This document shows, in pieces, positions 45,126-55,207 of a DNA stretch of 64,000 nucleotides. Under the pieces are notes generated by a model. It saw nothing but the letters and a program-made list of their open reading frames with translations. It had not been told where the DNA came from and did not search any database. Source of the DNA: Vishniacozyma victoriae (taxonomy: Eukaryota; Basidiomycota; Tremellomycetes; Tremellales; Bulleribasidiaceae); assembly GCA_017654735.1 (NCBI GenBank), contig JADPYG010000088.1:1302001-1366000 (forward strand), in the 5' to 3' direction. Within the stretch, counting starts at the first letter, position 1. Each line of letters begins with the position of its first letter. The translations under genes were made by a program, and so were the position numbers.

Positions 45126-45592
45126 TTATAGGATGCGGGGTGTCAAGTCGATCGGTACCAAGAAGTTGGGCGGAACATCAGTGGCCCAGCCGAACTGTAC
45201 CGTCGTGTTGCCGACGTTTATGTATTGGATCGCGGCGTCCGCCTCCTTTAATCCTGCGGTATCTATGACCTCCAGATTGACCTACAGCTCATCAGCAAGC
45301 TTTCTTCCGCTCCAGACAGGAATCACGTACATCATAGGTATTCTTGCCAAATTCGACTTTGTATGTTTGCGGAACACCGGTTTCGGTGAATATCATGAAT
45401 CCCACGACGTTGAGGGTTTCTGTCTCGTGCTCATGAATGTCCAATGGGAAGTCATGGGTGATGGTCGTGCCGCTGGGGGTAGTCATGGCCAAAACGGAGA
45501 TTGAGGTTATAAGGTTGACTCCGGAAGTTGTAACCTATGGGTGTGGCGAGGACTGTGGGTAGAAGAGCCACGAGGAGGGTGAGGTACTTCAT
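45126..45592 (-). pseudogene. array gene 6: small secreted protein with a frameshift in exon 1
   Basis: Exon 1 would be 45331-45592 (262 nt, one more than the 261 of gene 5) and exon 2 45126-45281. Signal peptide MKYLTLLVALLPTVLATP and IGYNFR are in one frame; the rest of exon 1 (VNLITSISVLAMTTPSGTTI, TLNVVGFMIFTETGVPQTYK, FGKNTYD) is in the next frame, after one extra base near 45526-45530. Exon 2 is intact: VNLEVIDTAGLKEADAAIQY, FGWATDVPPNFLVPIDLTPR. As read, translation from the signal peptide stops about 50 residues in. No ordinary intron repairs it. It is either a recent pseudogene or a one-base sequence error. Confidence 0.75.
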
Positions 45593-46117
45593 TTGGTCAA
45601 ACTTTTCGAGAGTAGGGTGTCGATGACCGGTTCTGACTTGTGGAAAATTGCTTTTGACCTTGTTTCCTGGTAGAGCTTATGTACTTTAAGGACAAGCGTT
45701 CGAAAGGGAAAGTTTGGGGAGATGCCACTTTCAATGATCGTCTCTATCTAATTCCATGTCCAGCTGTAAGCAGCGATCTCTTGATCCCTCCTGTAAGGTA
45801 TACCGTACAGTTAGGATGATCAAAGGAGTAAAGTCTTGGCACCTCACCTTGGGACCTTTGCCCCGTGAATCTTCCCTGTCTCCGCTCCGGGCGTCCTTGC
45901 ATTGTTTCCCACAGAGATTGGTAGCCTTTCGCAATTGGAAGGAGGCCGTTGATCGGCGTCCTCCTGAGCTCGGTGTCTGAGTATCTTTGTCTACATCAGA
46001 GGACCAATGTGGGGCGAGGCGATAAAGTTTTGCATGACGAAATCCCCACTTCGCCCGAGATATCCACCATCACACCCCCTAGTACATTCCCCGTCCCTAC
46101 CATTCCCAGCCACCAAT
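45593..46117. other. array spacer 6-7
   Basis: Promoter of gene 6 and 3' flank of gene 7; no further gene seen. Confidence 0.5.
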
Positions 46118-46565
46118 TTAACCGAATCGACAATCGATAGTGACAGCCTTCGAGTCAACTTGAGCGTTCTTGTTGACAGCCCTCAGCTCGCCGACGATAG
46201 ACTTGGGGGTAGGTCCATCTCGAAGAACGAGATTTGCGGCGTCGACTTTGGCGTCCTTGACAAGGTTGACGGTACACTAGTAATCAGTCTTTCCTTCTGG
46301 TGTACTCAAGTGAAGAGTTCAAACTTACCCAGGCGGTCGCTTGACCATTGTTCAACGCAATCATAGTCTCCCCAGGCTGAGCGAGAGTCAATGATCCATA
46401 CACTTTCAAATCCCCCTTATCGTCGGACAACTTGACTCCTGCGACGCTGTTGTCGTCGGCAAAGTTGATGAAGTAACCAGTCTCATGCGATGATACGTAG
46501 AGAGTCAAGGTCTTGGCGAGGGTGAGGGGAGCGAGGGCGAGAGCTAGCAAGGAAGGGGTCTTCAT
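46118..46565 (-). CDS. array gene 7: small secreted protein, most divergent member
   Basis: Exons 46329-46565 and 46118-46276; 131 residues. Signal peptide MKTPSLLALALAPLTLAK, then TLTLYVSSHETGYFINFADD, LKVYGSLTLAQPGETMIALN, NGQATAW at the splice, exon 2 CTVNLVKDAKVDAANLVLRD, VDSKAVTIDCRFG. Only the layout and the block YGSLTL...ALNNGQATAW (compare IGSFVYT...IDNDKWSVD in gene 1) link it to the others, so common origin is likely but not certain. It is the only member with two cysteines and it lacks the NFTINL motif. A TATATAG-like element lies about 55 bp upstream. Confidence 0.8.
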
Positions 46566-47478
46566 TCTGAGTGATGTTTGTTGGAAGTCGATGTTTCGAG
46601 ATGATCGATTCGACAGGATATATAGATTACCAGATCGAACGTTCCATCATTGAACCACCCCTTGATGAGTGGGTTAGTACTCCTTCAAGGGACAACTAGT
46701 CAAGTGAAACATTCCTTCGGTGCCTATGACCGAGCTGTTTGAAGGGATTTTGATATCGCTAATTCGGTGTCCTCGGCGGTCACTCCATGATCATATCCCT
46801 GAGCTTCAGCGATCCGCGTCCCTTCGGACATCGTCTCTCGCCTCTCGGCCGGAAGTCTCAAAGGTAGTTTGGCTGTAAAGGCAGCAGGGAGGGCCGTGTG
46901 GAGGATAGAAGTGAATGTGGGTGAAGCAGGAGTACCTTCTGTAAGCCTGAGGCCTCATCGAACAAACCATCCGCTAATTCTCATCTACACGACTCCCGAG
47001 TCTGCTAAGCCGATAGGTCGAATCAGTTCCAGGTCGGCTTCAATGTCTTCATCACTGATAACTTGGACAAGCAGACAAGCATGCATCCTCACCCACCTGT
47101 TTGCGCCAAATACCCACTCCCTAAAAAACCACGTGACCTATTTTCCTTATCAGGTTCCGCCCGCTTTTAACCGATTAAATGAGTCAAGATCCCATCTTTG
47201 ATCTTTTAACTCGACGTGATCATCGCTCATATCTACTCATATACCTCATATCACTTGTTCACAGCGCCCCCTGTCGATCAACTTATATCCTATATTCGCC
47301 ATCTCAAACAAATTTGGTGCGACAAACACACAAACGCATCCATAAAGCCACGGTCACTAGTGAAATCTGGAATTGATCGTCGCCGTGTCAACTGGATAGC
47401 TCAAGTCCCGACCGCCGCCTTCATTCTACATATTCGACTCTTCAAATCTCAGATCTATCCCTCGCGTCGATAGGAACA
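46566..47478. other. intergenic region between the array and the aminotransferase gene
   Basis: More than 900 bp with several unlikely open frames (for example 46869-47201). The last 300 bp are C/T-rich, as for a leader and promoter. Nothing else supported. Confidence 0.5.
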
Positions 47479-49335
47479 ATGACTGTCACCAACGGAAACG
47501 GAAATGGAAACGGGGAAAGCTATGTCAGACCCAACTTTTTGAGTGACGCCGTTCGAGGTCGTGAGATCGATGGTAGTGAGTCCTCCTCCAACCTGTAGGG
47601 AGGTATGGCTGATGCTAGTTCGTGGATTAATGAAGTTCGAAGGACCGGGAATGATCTCCTTCGTGAGTACACCTTACAAGCCGATTTGGCAGGTCACTGA
47701 TGTACCAGCTGTGAGCTACGTCTTGCTTGAGCGCCAAGTGAAAGCTCATGACCAGCGCCGGAAAACCTAACCCAGATACATTCCCCTTTGAATCCATAAC
47801 CCTAAACCTCAAGCCCCCTCTCGACCCCCACTCGAAAATGACGAACCGACAATTAACGATCGAAGGAAAAGATCTATCCGATGCACTCCAATACGGCCCA
47901 ACACCCGGTCTGACCAACTTTAGGGAATTCTTAACAGAGCTGCAGGAGACTGTTCATAAGCGTCCTAGAGGTGCGGACTGGAGTGTGGCTGTCGGAACTG
48001 GGAGTCAGGATTGTATGGTCCGAGTAAGTAACTTCTCATGGAGATGCACAGAAGGGGGCTGACAGGTAGTGCTTCCGATCGGTGTTGAACCCTGGAGATC
48101 CTGTTCTACTTGAGGCTCCACTCTATGCGGGTGTCCTGCCTTATTTGCAGGTCATCAATGCCGAGATGGTCGGTACGTGACTTGCTAGGTGGTCAGGCAG
48201 TCGAGCTGACGAGCAGAGGTGGGAGTCGATAGTCTTGGAATGTCGTCCAAGCTCCTTGAGCAGGTATTGGAGAACTGGCCAGCAGACAAGCAACGGCCAA
48301 GAGTCATGTAGTATGTCCAACTCCCGCCCACAGATTCAAAGCTAATGATTTAGCTGTAACCCTGTCGGATGCAATCCCTCCGGATGCTCCGCCACTAGGG
48401 AACGAAAGTTGGAGATTTTGAAGATTGCTAAGAAGTATGGAATTTTGATCCTGGAAGGTGAGCCCATTCCACCGAGGTTGGTTGTATTCAAGCTGATTTC
48501 CAGATGATCCTTATTGTAAGCTAATGATACCGGTTTACATCAGAGCTAATCATAGACTACCTTGCTACTGAGCGAATCCCATCCTACTTCGAGCTTGAGA
48601 CTGAGGTCTTCCCCGAAGGAGGTCATGTCTGCCGATTCGATTCGGTGTCAAAGCTCCTCTCAGCTGGAATCCGACTGGTATGCCCATCACTCTTTTTGCG
48701 TTGATTGTATCTGACCAGCAGGGTTTCGTAACTGGACCTGCCGATATTCTCAACTCCATGGACGTCACCACAGCCAGTAAGCTCGCTCGTCCCGATCAGA
48801 ATCGGAAGCTGACAATAAGTGAACTCCCTCCACCCAAGTTCCATCTCTCAGGTAGTAGCGTACAAGCTCCTCAAGAACTGGGGAGTAGATGGCTTCCTAT
48901 CCCACTCGGACGCCGTAGCTGCCTTCTACGCCGAGCGTCGCGAAAAGTTCGAGTTCTTCGCTAGGAAGCATTTGGATGGATTGGCAGATTGGGTTAGCCC
49001 CGTTGCTGGGATGTTCCTCTGGATCGACTTGTCAAGGTCAGGTATCGAGGATAGTTTCGAGTTGATTCGAGAGAAAGCTATGGCTAAAGGTGTACTGGCA
49101 GTTCCCGGCAAGGCGTAAGTAATCTTGACACGACAGAGGGATTGAGCTGATGGACAGATTCTACCCCAACCCCAGGATCAGTCCTCACGTGAGAGCTTCG
49201 TTCTCTATTGTCGACCTGGAGGAGGATGCGGATATTGGGTTCCAGAAGCTAGCAGAAGCTATTAGGGAGAAGAGGGCAGAGTTGGGCTTGGAGGATTCGG
49301 CAATTGAGAAGGAGAAAGCTCAAGCGGGCCAGTGA
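47479..49335 (+). CDS. aromatic/2-aminoadipate aminotransferase (ARO8 type)
   Basis: PLP-dependent class I aminotransferase that acts on aromatic amino acids and 2-aminoadipate, so it may serve tyrosine/phenylalanine synthesis, tryptophan use and lysine synthesis. Start MTVTNGNGNGNGESYVRP. Family blocks: GPGMISF joined by an intron to LMTSAGKPNPDTFPFESITL, LQYGPTPGLTNFREFL, VGTGSQDCM, NPVGCNPSGCSATRERKLEI, YGILILEDDPYY, and the PLP lysine in SVSKLLSAGIRLGFV. The last block normally reads SFSK, here SVSK. The C-terminus has FLWIDLSRSG and PNPRISPHVRASFSIVD. About 10 exons, nearly 490 residues. In the first linker the acceptor is GTGAAAG; a nearby alternative would break the frame. Confidence 0.9.
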
Positions 49336-49623
49336 GCCTCCTATCATTTGACTCACCCTATGTGTCATCGTCACCGGGGTTGTGCCTGCATATGCATACC
49401 ATCGTACCACCATATTGATTTGCACAGCAGGATCTACTGAAACGCCAGGTCCGTCTTGTATAGCATATATACATCAATACGTCACTCCCGTGTGTGTGTC
49501 TCAGTGTCTCGGATGATTAACTTTGTCCGTTTTGCGGAATTTGCTTCTTTCCTTTTCCTTCATCTAATCATTGTATTGAGTATCATTGTACGGCACATAT
49601 ATCAATAACAAGAGAAGGTGGGG

Positions 49624-50690
49624 ATGTATCACCTCGATAAACCAGGTGGTCCTTCTCGACCTCGTCACCTTCAACCAGATATCAGTCGAGCAGACTGGGG
49701 TCAGCCAAGTGACGCGTCAAGTTCAAGTCGCGTCGAGGGATGTTCATGTTCGGGTAGGTCCTTTTGGCGAGTCTTCAATGTCCACTACTGACGAGTAGGT
49801 GATGGCAGTGAAGGAGGACGGTCGTGGGGCTTGCAGACTATGTATGATGTAGGGCTTTATGGGTCTGCACTTGGGATGTAGGTCATTCCGTCTTTTGTCT
49901 CCGGGTCCGAGGCTGATCAACCAGTGCATATCGCCTCTTGCGTACGCCACCCCAAACTACAAAGGCAGATCCAATACTCAAGGCTCCGGACCGACCTCGT
50001 CCCAGTCGAAATGGCACAGCAAGAGGACGACGCCCAATACTACAAGCGGGAGAAGAGGAATTACAAGCTGCCCTCGGCGAGGTGAGTCAGATCCACTCAA
50101 AGGACGTGATCGACTCTGACGAATAGGCTCTCACATCTTCAATAACACCGTCGCTTGATCATGAAGAAGAAGAAGAAAACATAGAAGCTCTCGAACCTGA
50201 AACACCCATACGTCCATTGGCACAATGGTCGCAGAACAACCCAAATTCACGGCGTCGGCGGAATGACCCCTCCCGCCTTTCTAGGGTGTCTTATGTCTCG
50301 ACCATGTCGACTCAATCTTCGACCTTTTCAAGTATCGATTCTGAATGGGATGGACATATGGATAGGGGTTGTGAGAGTACGCCAGAGAGTCTGTACATCC
50401 TTACGCCACCTGCGCCATACGTCGGTCTCCCTCTCCACGGACGCAATACGAAATTCCCTGAGCCGAAGACACCATCGAGGATGATCGGGCTTGGGCTTAG
50501 TCTGGGGGAAGAGGATGAGGAAGAAGAGGGGAACGAGACGGTGGAGAGGCTGGATGCCCTGTTGGCGAAGGTGCAAGAACTTACGAAAGATGGAATGAAG
50601 GCATTGGAATTGGGACCTACGCGTATACATGCTGGGCTGCCTGGGAAAGTGTCGGCATCGAGGAGGAAGTTACATACCTCTCTGGACTGA
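49624..50690 (+). CDS. hypothetical protein, unrecognised
   Basis: Four exons can be joined in one frame: MYHLDKPGGPSRPRHLQPD, then DGSEGGRSWGLQTMYDVGL, AYRLLRTPPQTTKADPILKA and ALTSSITPSLDHEEEEE, to the stop at 50688-50690. About 300 residues. No known domain. Rich in Ser, Arg and Pro, one acidic run, and a helical end with GNETVERLDALLAKVQELTK that could be a short coiled coil. The introns have local consensus donors and CTGA-type branch sites, which supports a real gene. The start at 49624 is the first Met in the frame and is uncertain. It is convergent with TAF10, with about 170 bp between stops. Confidence 0.6.
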
Positions 50691-50859
50691 AGGTCGAGTT
50701 GTACATGTCGGCGGACCATGGGAGATGTTGTTGTATCTGGGATCACGTTGTTATAGGTTTTTATGTAACGAGTAATGTCATTCATGCGGTATATGCGATG
50801 CGGGCTCTTGATACATGGTACAACGTAATACAATGAGACTGTGGATATGGAAGCTGAAT

Positions 50860-51584
50860 CTATAGGTCTGACGATTAGCTTCATCTCCTCGCAGGCATGG
50901 GGAGACTGACAGTAATCTGGTTTTCTAACATTCACACCATGTTCCCCGAGAGCCAGACTTAGGTCATCCATCGTCAAAGTCACCTTATTGCGGTCCTGCA
51001 CCGTTAGCTAGGGCTGACGACATGTTTGGAATAGCTCACGGCAGCAGCAGGCCGACCACGGGCGGATGTGCCGTTCACCCGTAACTTGGCGAAATGGAAG
51101 GCATCTCTCGAGAGGTCAGAGACGAACTTTTGGGCAGAGAGAGATAGTAATCGTTTCCTGATAATCAGCTTTGATCTACAGCGGTCTAAGAGTCTCAGAT
51201 TACAGCCGAGGATCGGAACAATCGAATCCTGAGCGTTGTAGATAGTACTCAGTCACCTCCTCGGGAATCTGAGAGTTAGCGAATCCGCTCCGGCAAGTAA
51301 AGGCATACCAAAGGCTTGTATCCATCCAACATGACCAGAAACTCTGCCAGAGTCCTATCTCTCCGAGCCATGTCTTCCTCCCGCTTAGCGGTGAATAGCT
51401 TGGTCAACTCGATGTCGGATTGATCCTGAGCTTCTTTGTTCTCGTCGTTTGTCGCGTTGTTATTACCATTCTGTGCTGGGGCTGTACCGTTGACTTTCGT
51501 GGCATCCGATGCTGTCGATGAAGATGCCAATGGCTGCTCTTTTGGCGCGATAGCAGGTGGTTGAGTTGATGATTCCCCCGACAT
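50860..51584 (-). CDS. TAF10: TFIID/SAGA subunit TAF10
   Basis: Histone-fold subunit shared by TFIID and SAGA. The N-terminus is a Ser/Thr/Ala- and Asn-rich leader with QTAPAQNGNN-like sequence. The conserved core is DRTLAEFLVMLDGYKPL, then after an intron IPEEVTEYYLQRSGFDCSDP, RLKRLLSLSAQKFVSDLSRD, and finally RNKVTLTMDDLSLALGEHGV. A last intron near 50890 joins RKPDY to YL and a stop at 50860-50862, which gives the usual TAF10 ending; without it the frame would run on into the neighbour. About 180 residues, five exons. Confidence 0.92.
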
Positions 51585-51844
51585 GATTATGAGTATAGTT
51601 GAGTGTGAATGAGCACCTAGATGGGTTGGCTTGGCTTAGTGGGTTGAATATACCGTGAGAGAGTAAGGTCAAATTACGGAATCAAAAGTGTAACTACGTC
51701 AGGATTCAAATGGGGGTTACTCTGATGGGTCAATCAGTCAGTCAGATGGTACATATATCATACACCGTATATATTTAATCAATCAAACAACAACAATCAC
51801 ACATGCCAGACTGGCCATAACATATCACTACCATCACTACGACA

Positions 51845-54800
51845 ATGAGCGTCACCCCACCAAAAAGTAAAATGTCACCGACCAATCCAACAGAGCCTGA
51901 ATCAGCGACATCCTCGCGCACCAATTCAGCTCCCGATACGCGTTCTTCCTCCCCCTCCAAGCGCCAAACCACAAACGTCCTTGGTCTCGGTCTACCTGAA
52001 TTGGCCACTCCCTCCAAGCCCATGACCATCTTGACCGAATACCCACATCTTGGTCATTACGTATATGGCCTCATAGCCAATGCCCATAATAGTCCGCCAC
52101 GAACCAACGGGCTCGGTGCGAATGGATCGGGATTACAACATCCTTTGAGTGTCTCTTCTTCCGGCGAGAGTGATGATGAGGACGAAGATGATGATGGTCA
52201 AGCCAAGAAGGATTTAACAAAGAAGAAAGAAGATTCTGGAGATCAGGTCGACAGGGATTTTGTAGTCAAGCGAATCGTTGAATTGTTGGATAATGATGAG
52301 GAAGAGGAGATTAAGGAATTGCTCAAGCCATACATGGGCGATCTCGCCAAGGTAAGTCACTTGACCCATTCGTCCTGCACAAAAACTGATCGATAGGACG
52401 ATGTCTTGATGGACCAAGTATGCTTGGACTGTATGCACAAACGACGAGGTATGTCGACCCCTTCCATCTCACCAGCACATCCAATACCCTGGTCTCATCA
52501 CATTCCGCATTGACTAATCCTCAGACGATATCGAGGGTGCACCTTACGCTCCCCACCTCACCCCTGCACGTGCCCGGGCATCTCCGTCGCTCAATGCTGG
52601 TTTCCCACTACGACCATATACCCCGACCAGAGTCCCCTCTTTCCGAGCTAGAACCCCTCTCGGACGACCTCAGTCCCCCATCATGCCACCTCCCGGATCT
52701 GGAGCTACTACGCCCATCATGCAGCGTACGATGTCTAGCTTGGGCAGGGAAGCTCTATCGATGCCTTTGTCGTCTACCGATACTGGTGCTTCCACTGCTA
52801 CTTCGCCCCCCAAGAGTCTCAGTGCGAAAGCAAATACGTTCAATCCTGCTGCCATGAGCAAAACCGCTTCGATAGCGTCTTCTGCAGCTAGCGATCCTTG
52901 GAAGGATGTTCCGTCCGACCCGATCTCACGTTCCGCTTCACCTTTCGGCGCCATCGGAGCGCATGGCATGATCAGGACGAGCTCTAATCTTGCCATTTCC
53001 AGCATCATCGATAAATCAAGTCCGTTCCATTCACCTCTTGGTACCCCTAATCGAGTCCCTATCAAGATGCCCGATGTCTTCAATTCGCCAAGCGAAGGGT
53101 CAACGTTCCATCGCAAAAGTATCGTACCCGACGACGATGACGATGATGACTTTTCACCATTTGCAAGTGGACTTCCCAAGCTACATCATCATGAACAGAC
53201 TGGGATGAACTCCGGCGCGAAACCATTCGAGCCGTCACTTGGATCTGCAGAGTCTGCCACTTCATATGGATCACACTCTCAAGACTCTGACGCTGATGGG
53301 GCCGACGAGATCGATTTCGGTAGCGGTATGACTCCACTTGATGTTCTCTCGTCAGTCTTCTCAACCGTACCACGTCCCGAGCTTGAAGATGCGCTTCATC
53401 GTGCCAACTACGACTTCGAATCCGCAATGGCAATTCTCGTATCATCGTTCAACCTCCCTCGATCAGGCGCCTCCACCCCTGGTCGGATCAGTTCTCCAAG
53501 ACCCACATTACTTGGTGTTGGGACGCGAGGTGGAGTCTCTAGTGGGCACTTTGCGCCTAGTCAGGGGTACTTTAACCAAGGCGGAAGGTCTTTCAGTGGA
53601 CACCACAGTCCTGGTCTAGGTACTAGGAGTCCGGGTGGACAGGGAACCAGGATGTGTCGGTACTTCCTGGCTGGCGAGTGTAGGCGAGCGGATTGTCGCT
53701 TTAGGTAAGCTCATCTCAATTCTCCAGTGTAGTACAATCTGACATGCAGTCACGATCTAGACCGAGCATTGTGTCGATTCTGGCTAAGAGGACATTGTGC
53801 TAAGGGACCGAACTGCGAGTGAGTAAATGGTCATCTTCAGTTGAACGGAACACTGATGCTAGATTCATGCACCACTTCCCCAACAATGTCGATCCGCATG
53901 CTTTGTCCAACGCGATGGCTCGAGTCGAGCTCTCCTCTGACGGTCGAGCTACCTCATCTGGCTTTCCAAGTCCCGCCGAAGAGTTCCCTGATCTCATGGG
54001 CAACCGTCTCGGTCGAGTCTCTCGCTTCGATCCGTCCCGTAACAGGTTCGCCAATGCTCTCAAGCGACCCACGCCAATGGTCAATCCTTCACTCCAGATT
54101 ACTGGAGCTCGTCTTGGTGCTCTACCGCAAAGCATACCTGCATCAGCTACAGAGCCAAGGGGACCCGTCTCGGCTGTACCCCGACCATCTACGCGTATCA
54201 AGCTGCGACCTCCTACTCTACTCCCAACACTTCAAACCGGTTCTTCGGCAAATGAGCAGTACATGACGACAAGAGCTACTGCGATTCGACTCGGTCATGC
54301 TCGAAACGCCTGTCTTGCTCGTGCGTCCGACGCCTGGCGTCGTGGAGATGGTGCTGCTGCCAAGCGATTCTCTCGAGAAGCGCGTTCGCTCAATGAGCGG
54401 ATGTTGACCGATAACCTCGAGGCTGCTCAGCTACTGGTCCGAGAGAGGCGAAAGGCAGCTCAACAAGCGGTTCGAGAACGTGATCCGAACTGGTCGGATG
54501 ATACTCGAGATAGAGCGGAGAGGGGTAAAGAATGTGCAGGGGGTTTCGGAGTCGTCATGGGTGTTGCTTCCGCCAGAGCCGTTCCCGGTGGAGATCGCTT
54601 GTCAGCGGACGAACGAACCGAAATCTTGTTGGATCTACATACTTTACACGGCACTGAAGGATCCGAGATCGTCAGCCAGTTCTTGACTGAATTGGAGAGG
54701 GAACGATTCAGGGGTCTAGCGTTTGTTGTGGTTGGAGAAGAGAAACATGTTGGCACGCAGGATGCGGGTCGGGGAGCGAGTAAAGTCAGATTGGGTTCGA

Positions 54801-54880
54801 GTGTCAAGCAGTGGTTGGCTGAATGGGGATATGCTTGGAGTGAGACTGGAGGTGTTATCTGTGTGGATCCTGCTAGATAG
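51845..54880 (+). CDS. CUE, CCCH zinc finger, DUF1771 and Smr domain protein (Cue2/N4BP2-like)
   Basis: Predicted RNA-binding nuclease-type protein, about 870 residues. Order: disordered Ser-rich N-terminus; an acidic region before DFVVKRIVELLDNDEEEEIK; CUE-like helix bundle TPLDVLSSVFSTVPRPELED followed by ALHRANYDFESAMAIL near the middle; two CCCH fingers, CRYFLAGECRRADCRFSH (C-x7-C-x4-C-x3-H) and CRFWLRGHCAKGPNCEFMH (C-x7-C-x5-C-x3-H), split by an intron; DUF1771 (RATAIRLGHARNACLARASD and AAAKRFSREARSLNERM); and a C-terminal Smr domain with ILLDLHTLHGTEG. Yeast Cue2 of the same Smr class cuts mRNA at stalled ribosomes. The second Smr motif (usually TGxGxHS) reads VVGEEKHVG here, so nuclease activity is uncertain. 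It is divergent from TAF10 (260 bp). Confidence 0.88.
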
Positions 54881-55207
54881 GTATGTCCACTCATCAAGGT
54901 ACGAGGATGAAGCTGATTTACAGGATGGTCGTCTTTCTTCATTGTCTCAAGAGTGTATTCTACAAATCCTACATATCCATCATCATCATCTTATTGCCAT
55001 CGACCTACCACCTTTACCATCATTCTAGAGCATACCATGTCATACGATTTCATTCATATACGAGTTTTCAAAAGTAGTTAACAAAGGGGAATGCAGAGTT
55101 TAGCAGTCATTTGCACGTTCTGCATATCATACATACTACGGGTACTATTTACATTCGTTATATCATTATCATTTGAGCATCAGTATCTACATCAGGTGCA
55201 CCTCGCC
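54881..55207. other. convergent intergenic region, no gene seen
   Basis: 3' regions of the Smr gene and of the long hypothetical gene. AT-rich, with CATCATCATC-type runs. Confidence 0.5.

Noticed and set aside
45540..45592. An intron that would rescue the frameshift of array gene 6
   Set aside because: A GTGGCT...CATAG segment of 37 nt could restore the frame on paper, but it lacks a branch site and would remove most of the signal peptide.
46869..47201. Open frame of 110 codons upstream of the aminotransferase
   Set aside because: Composition is not protein-like, no introns or family marks; probably chance in a long spacer.
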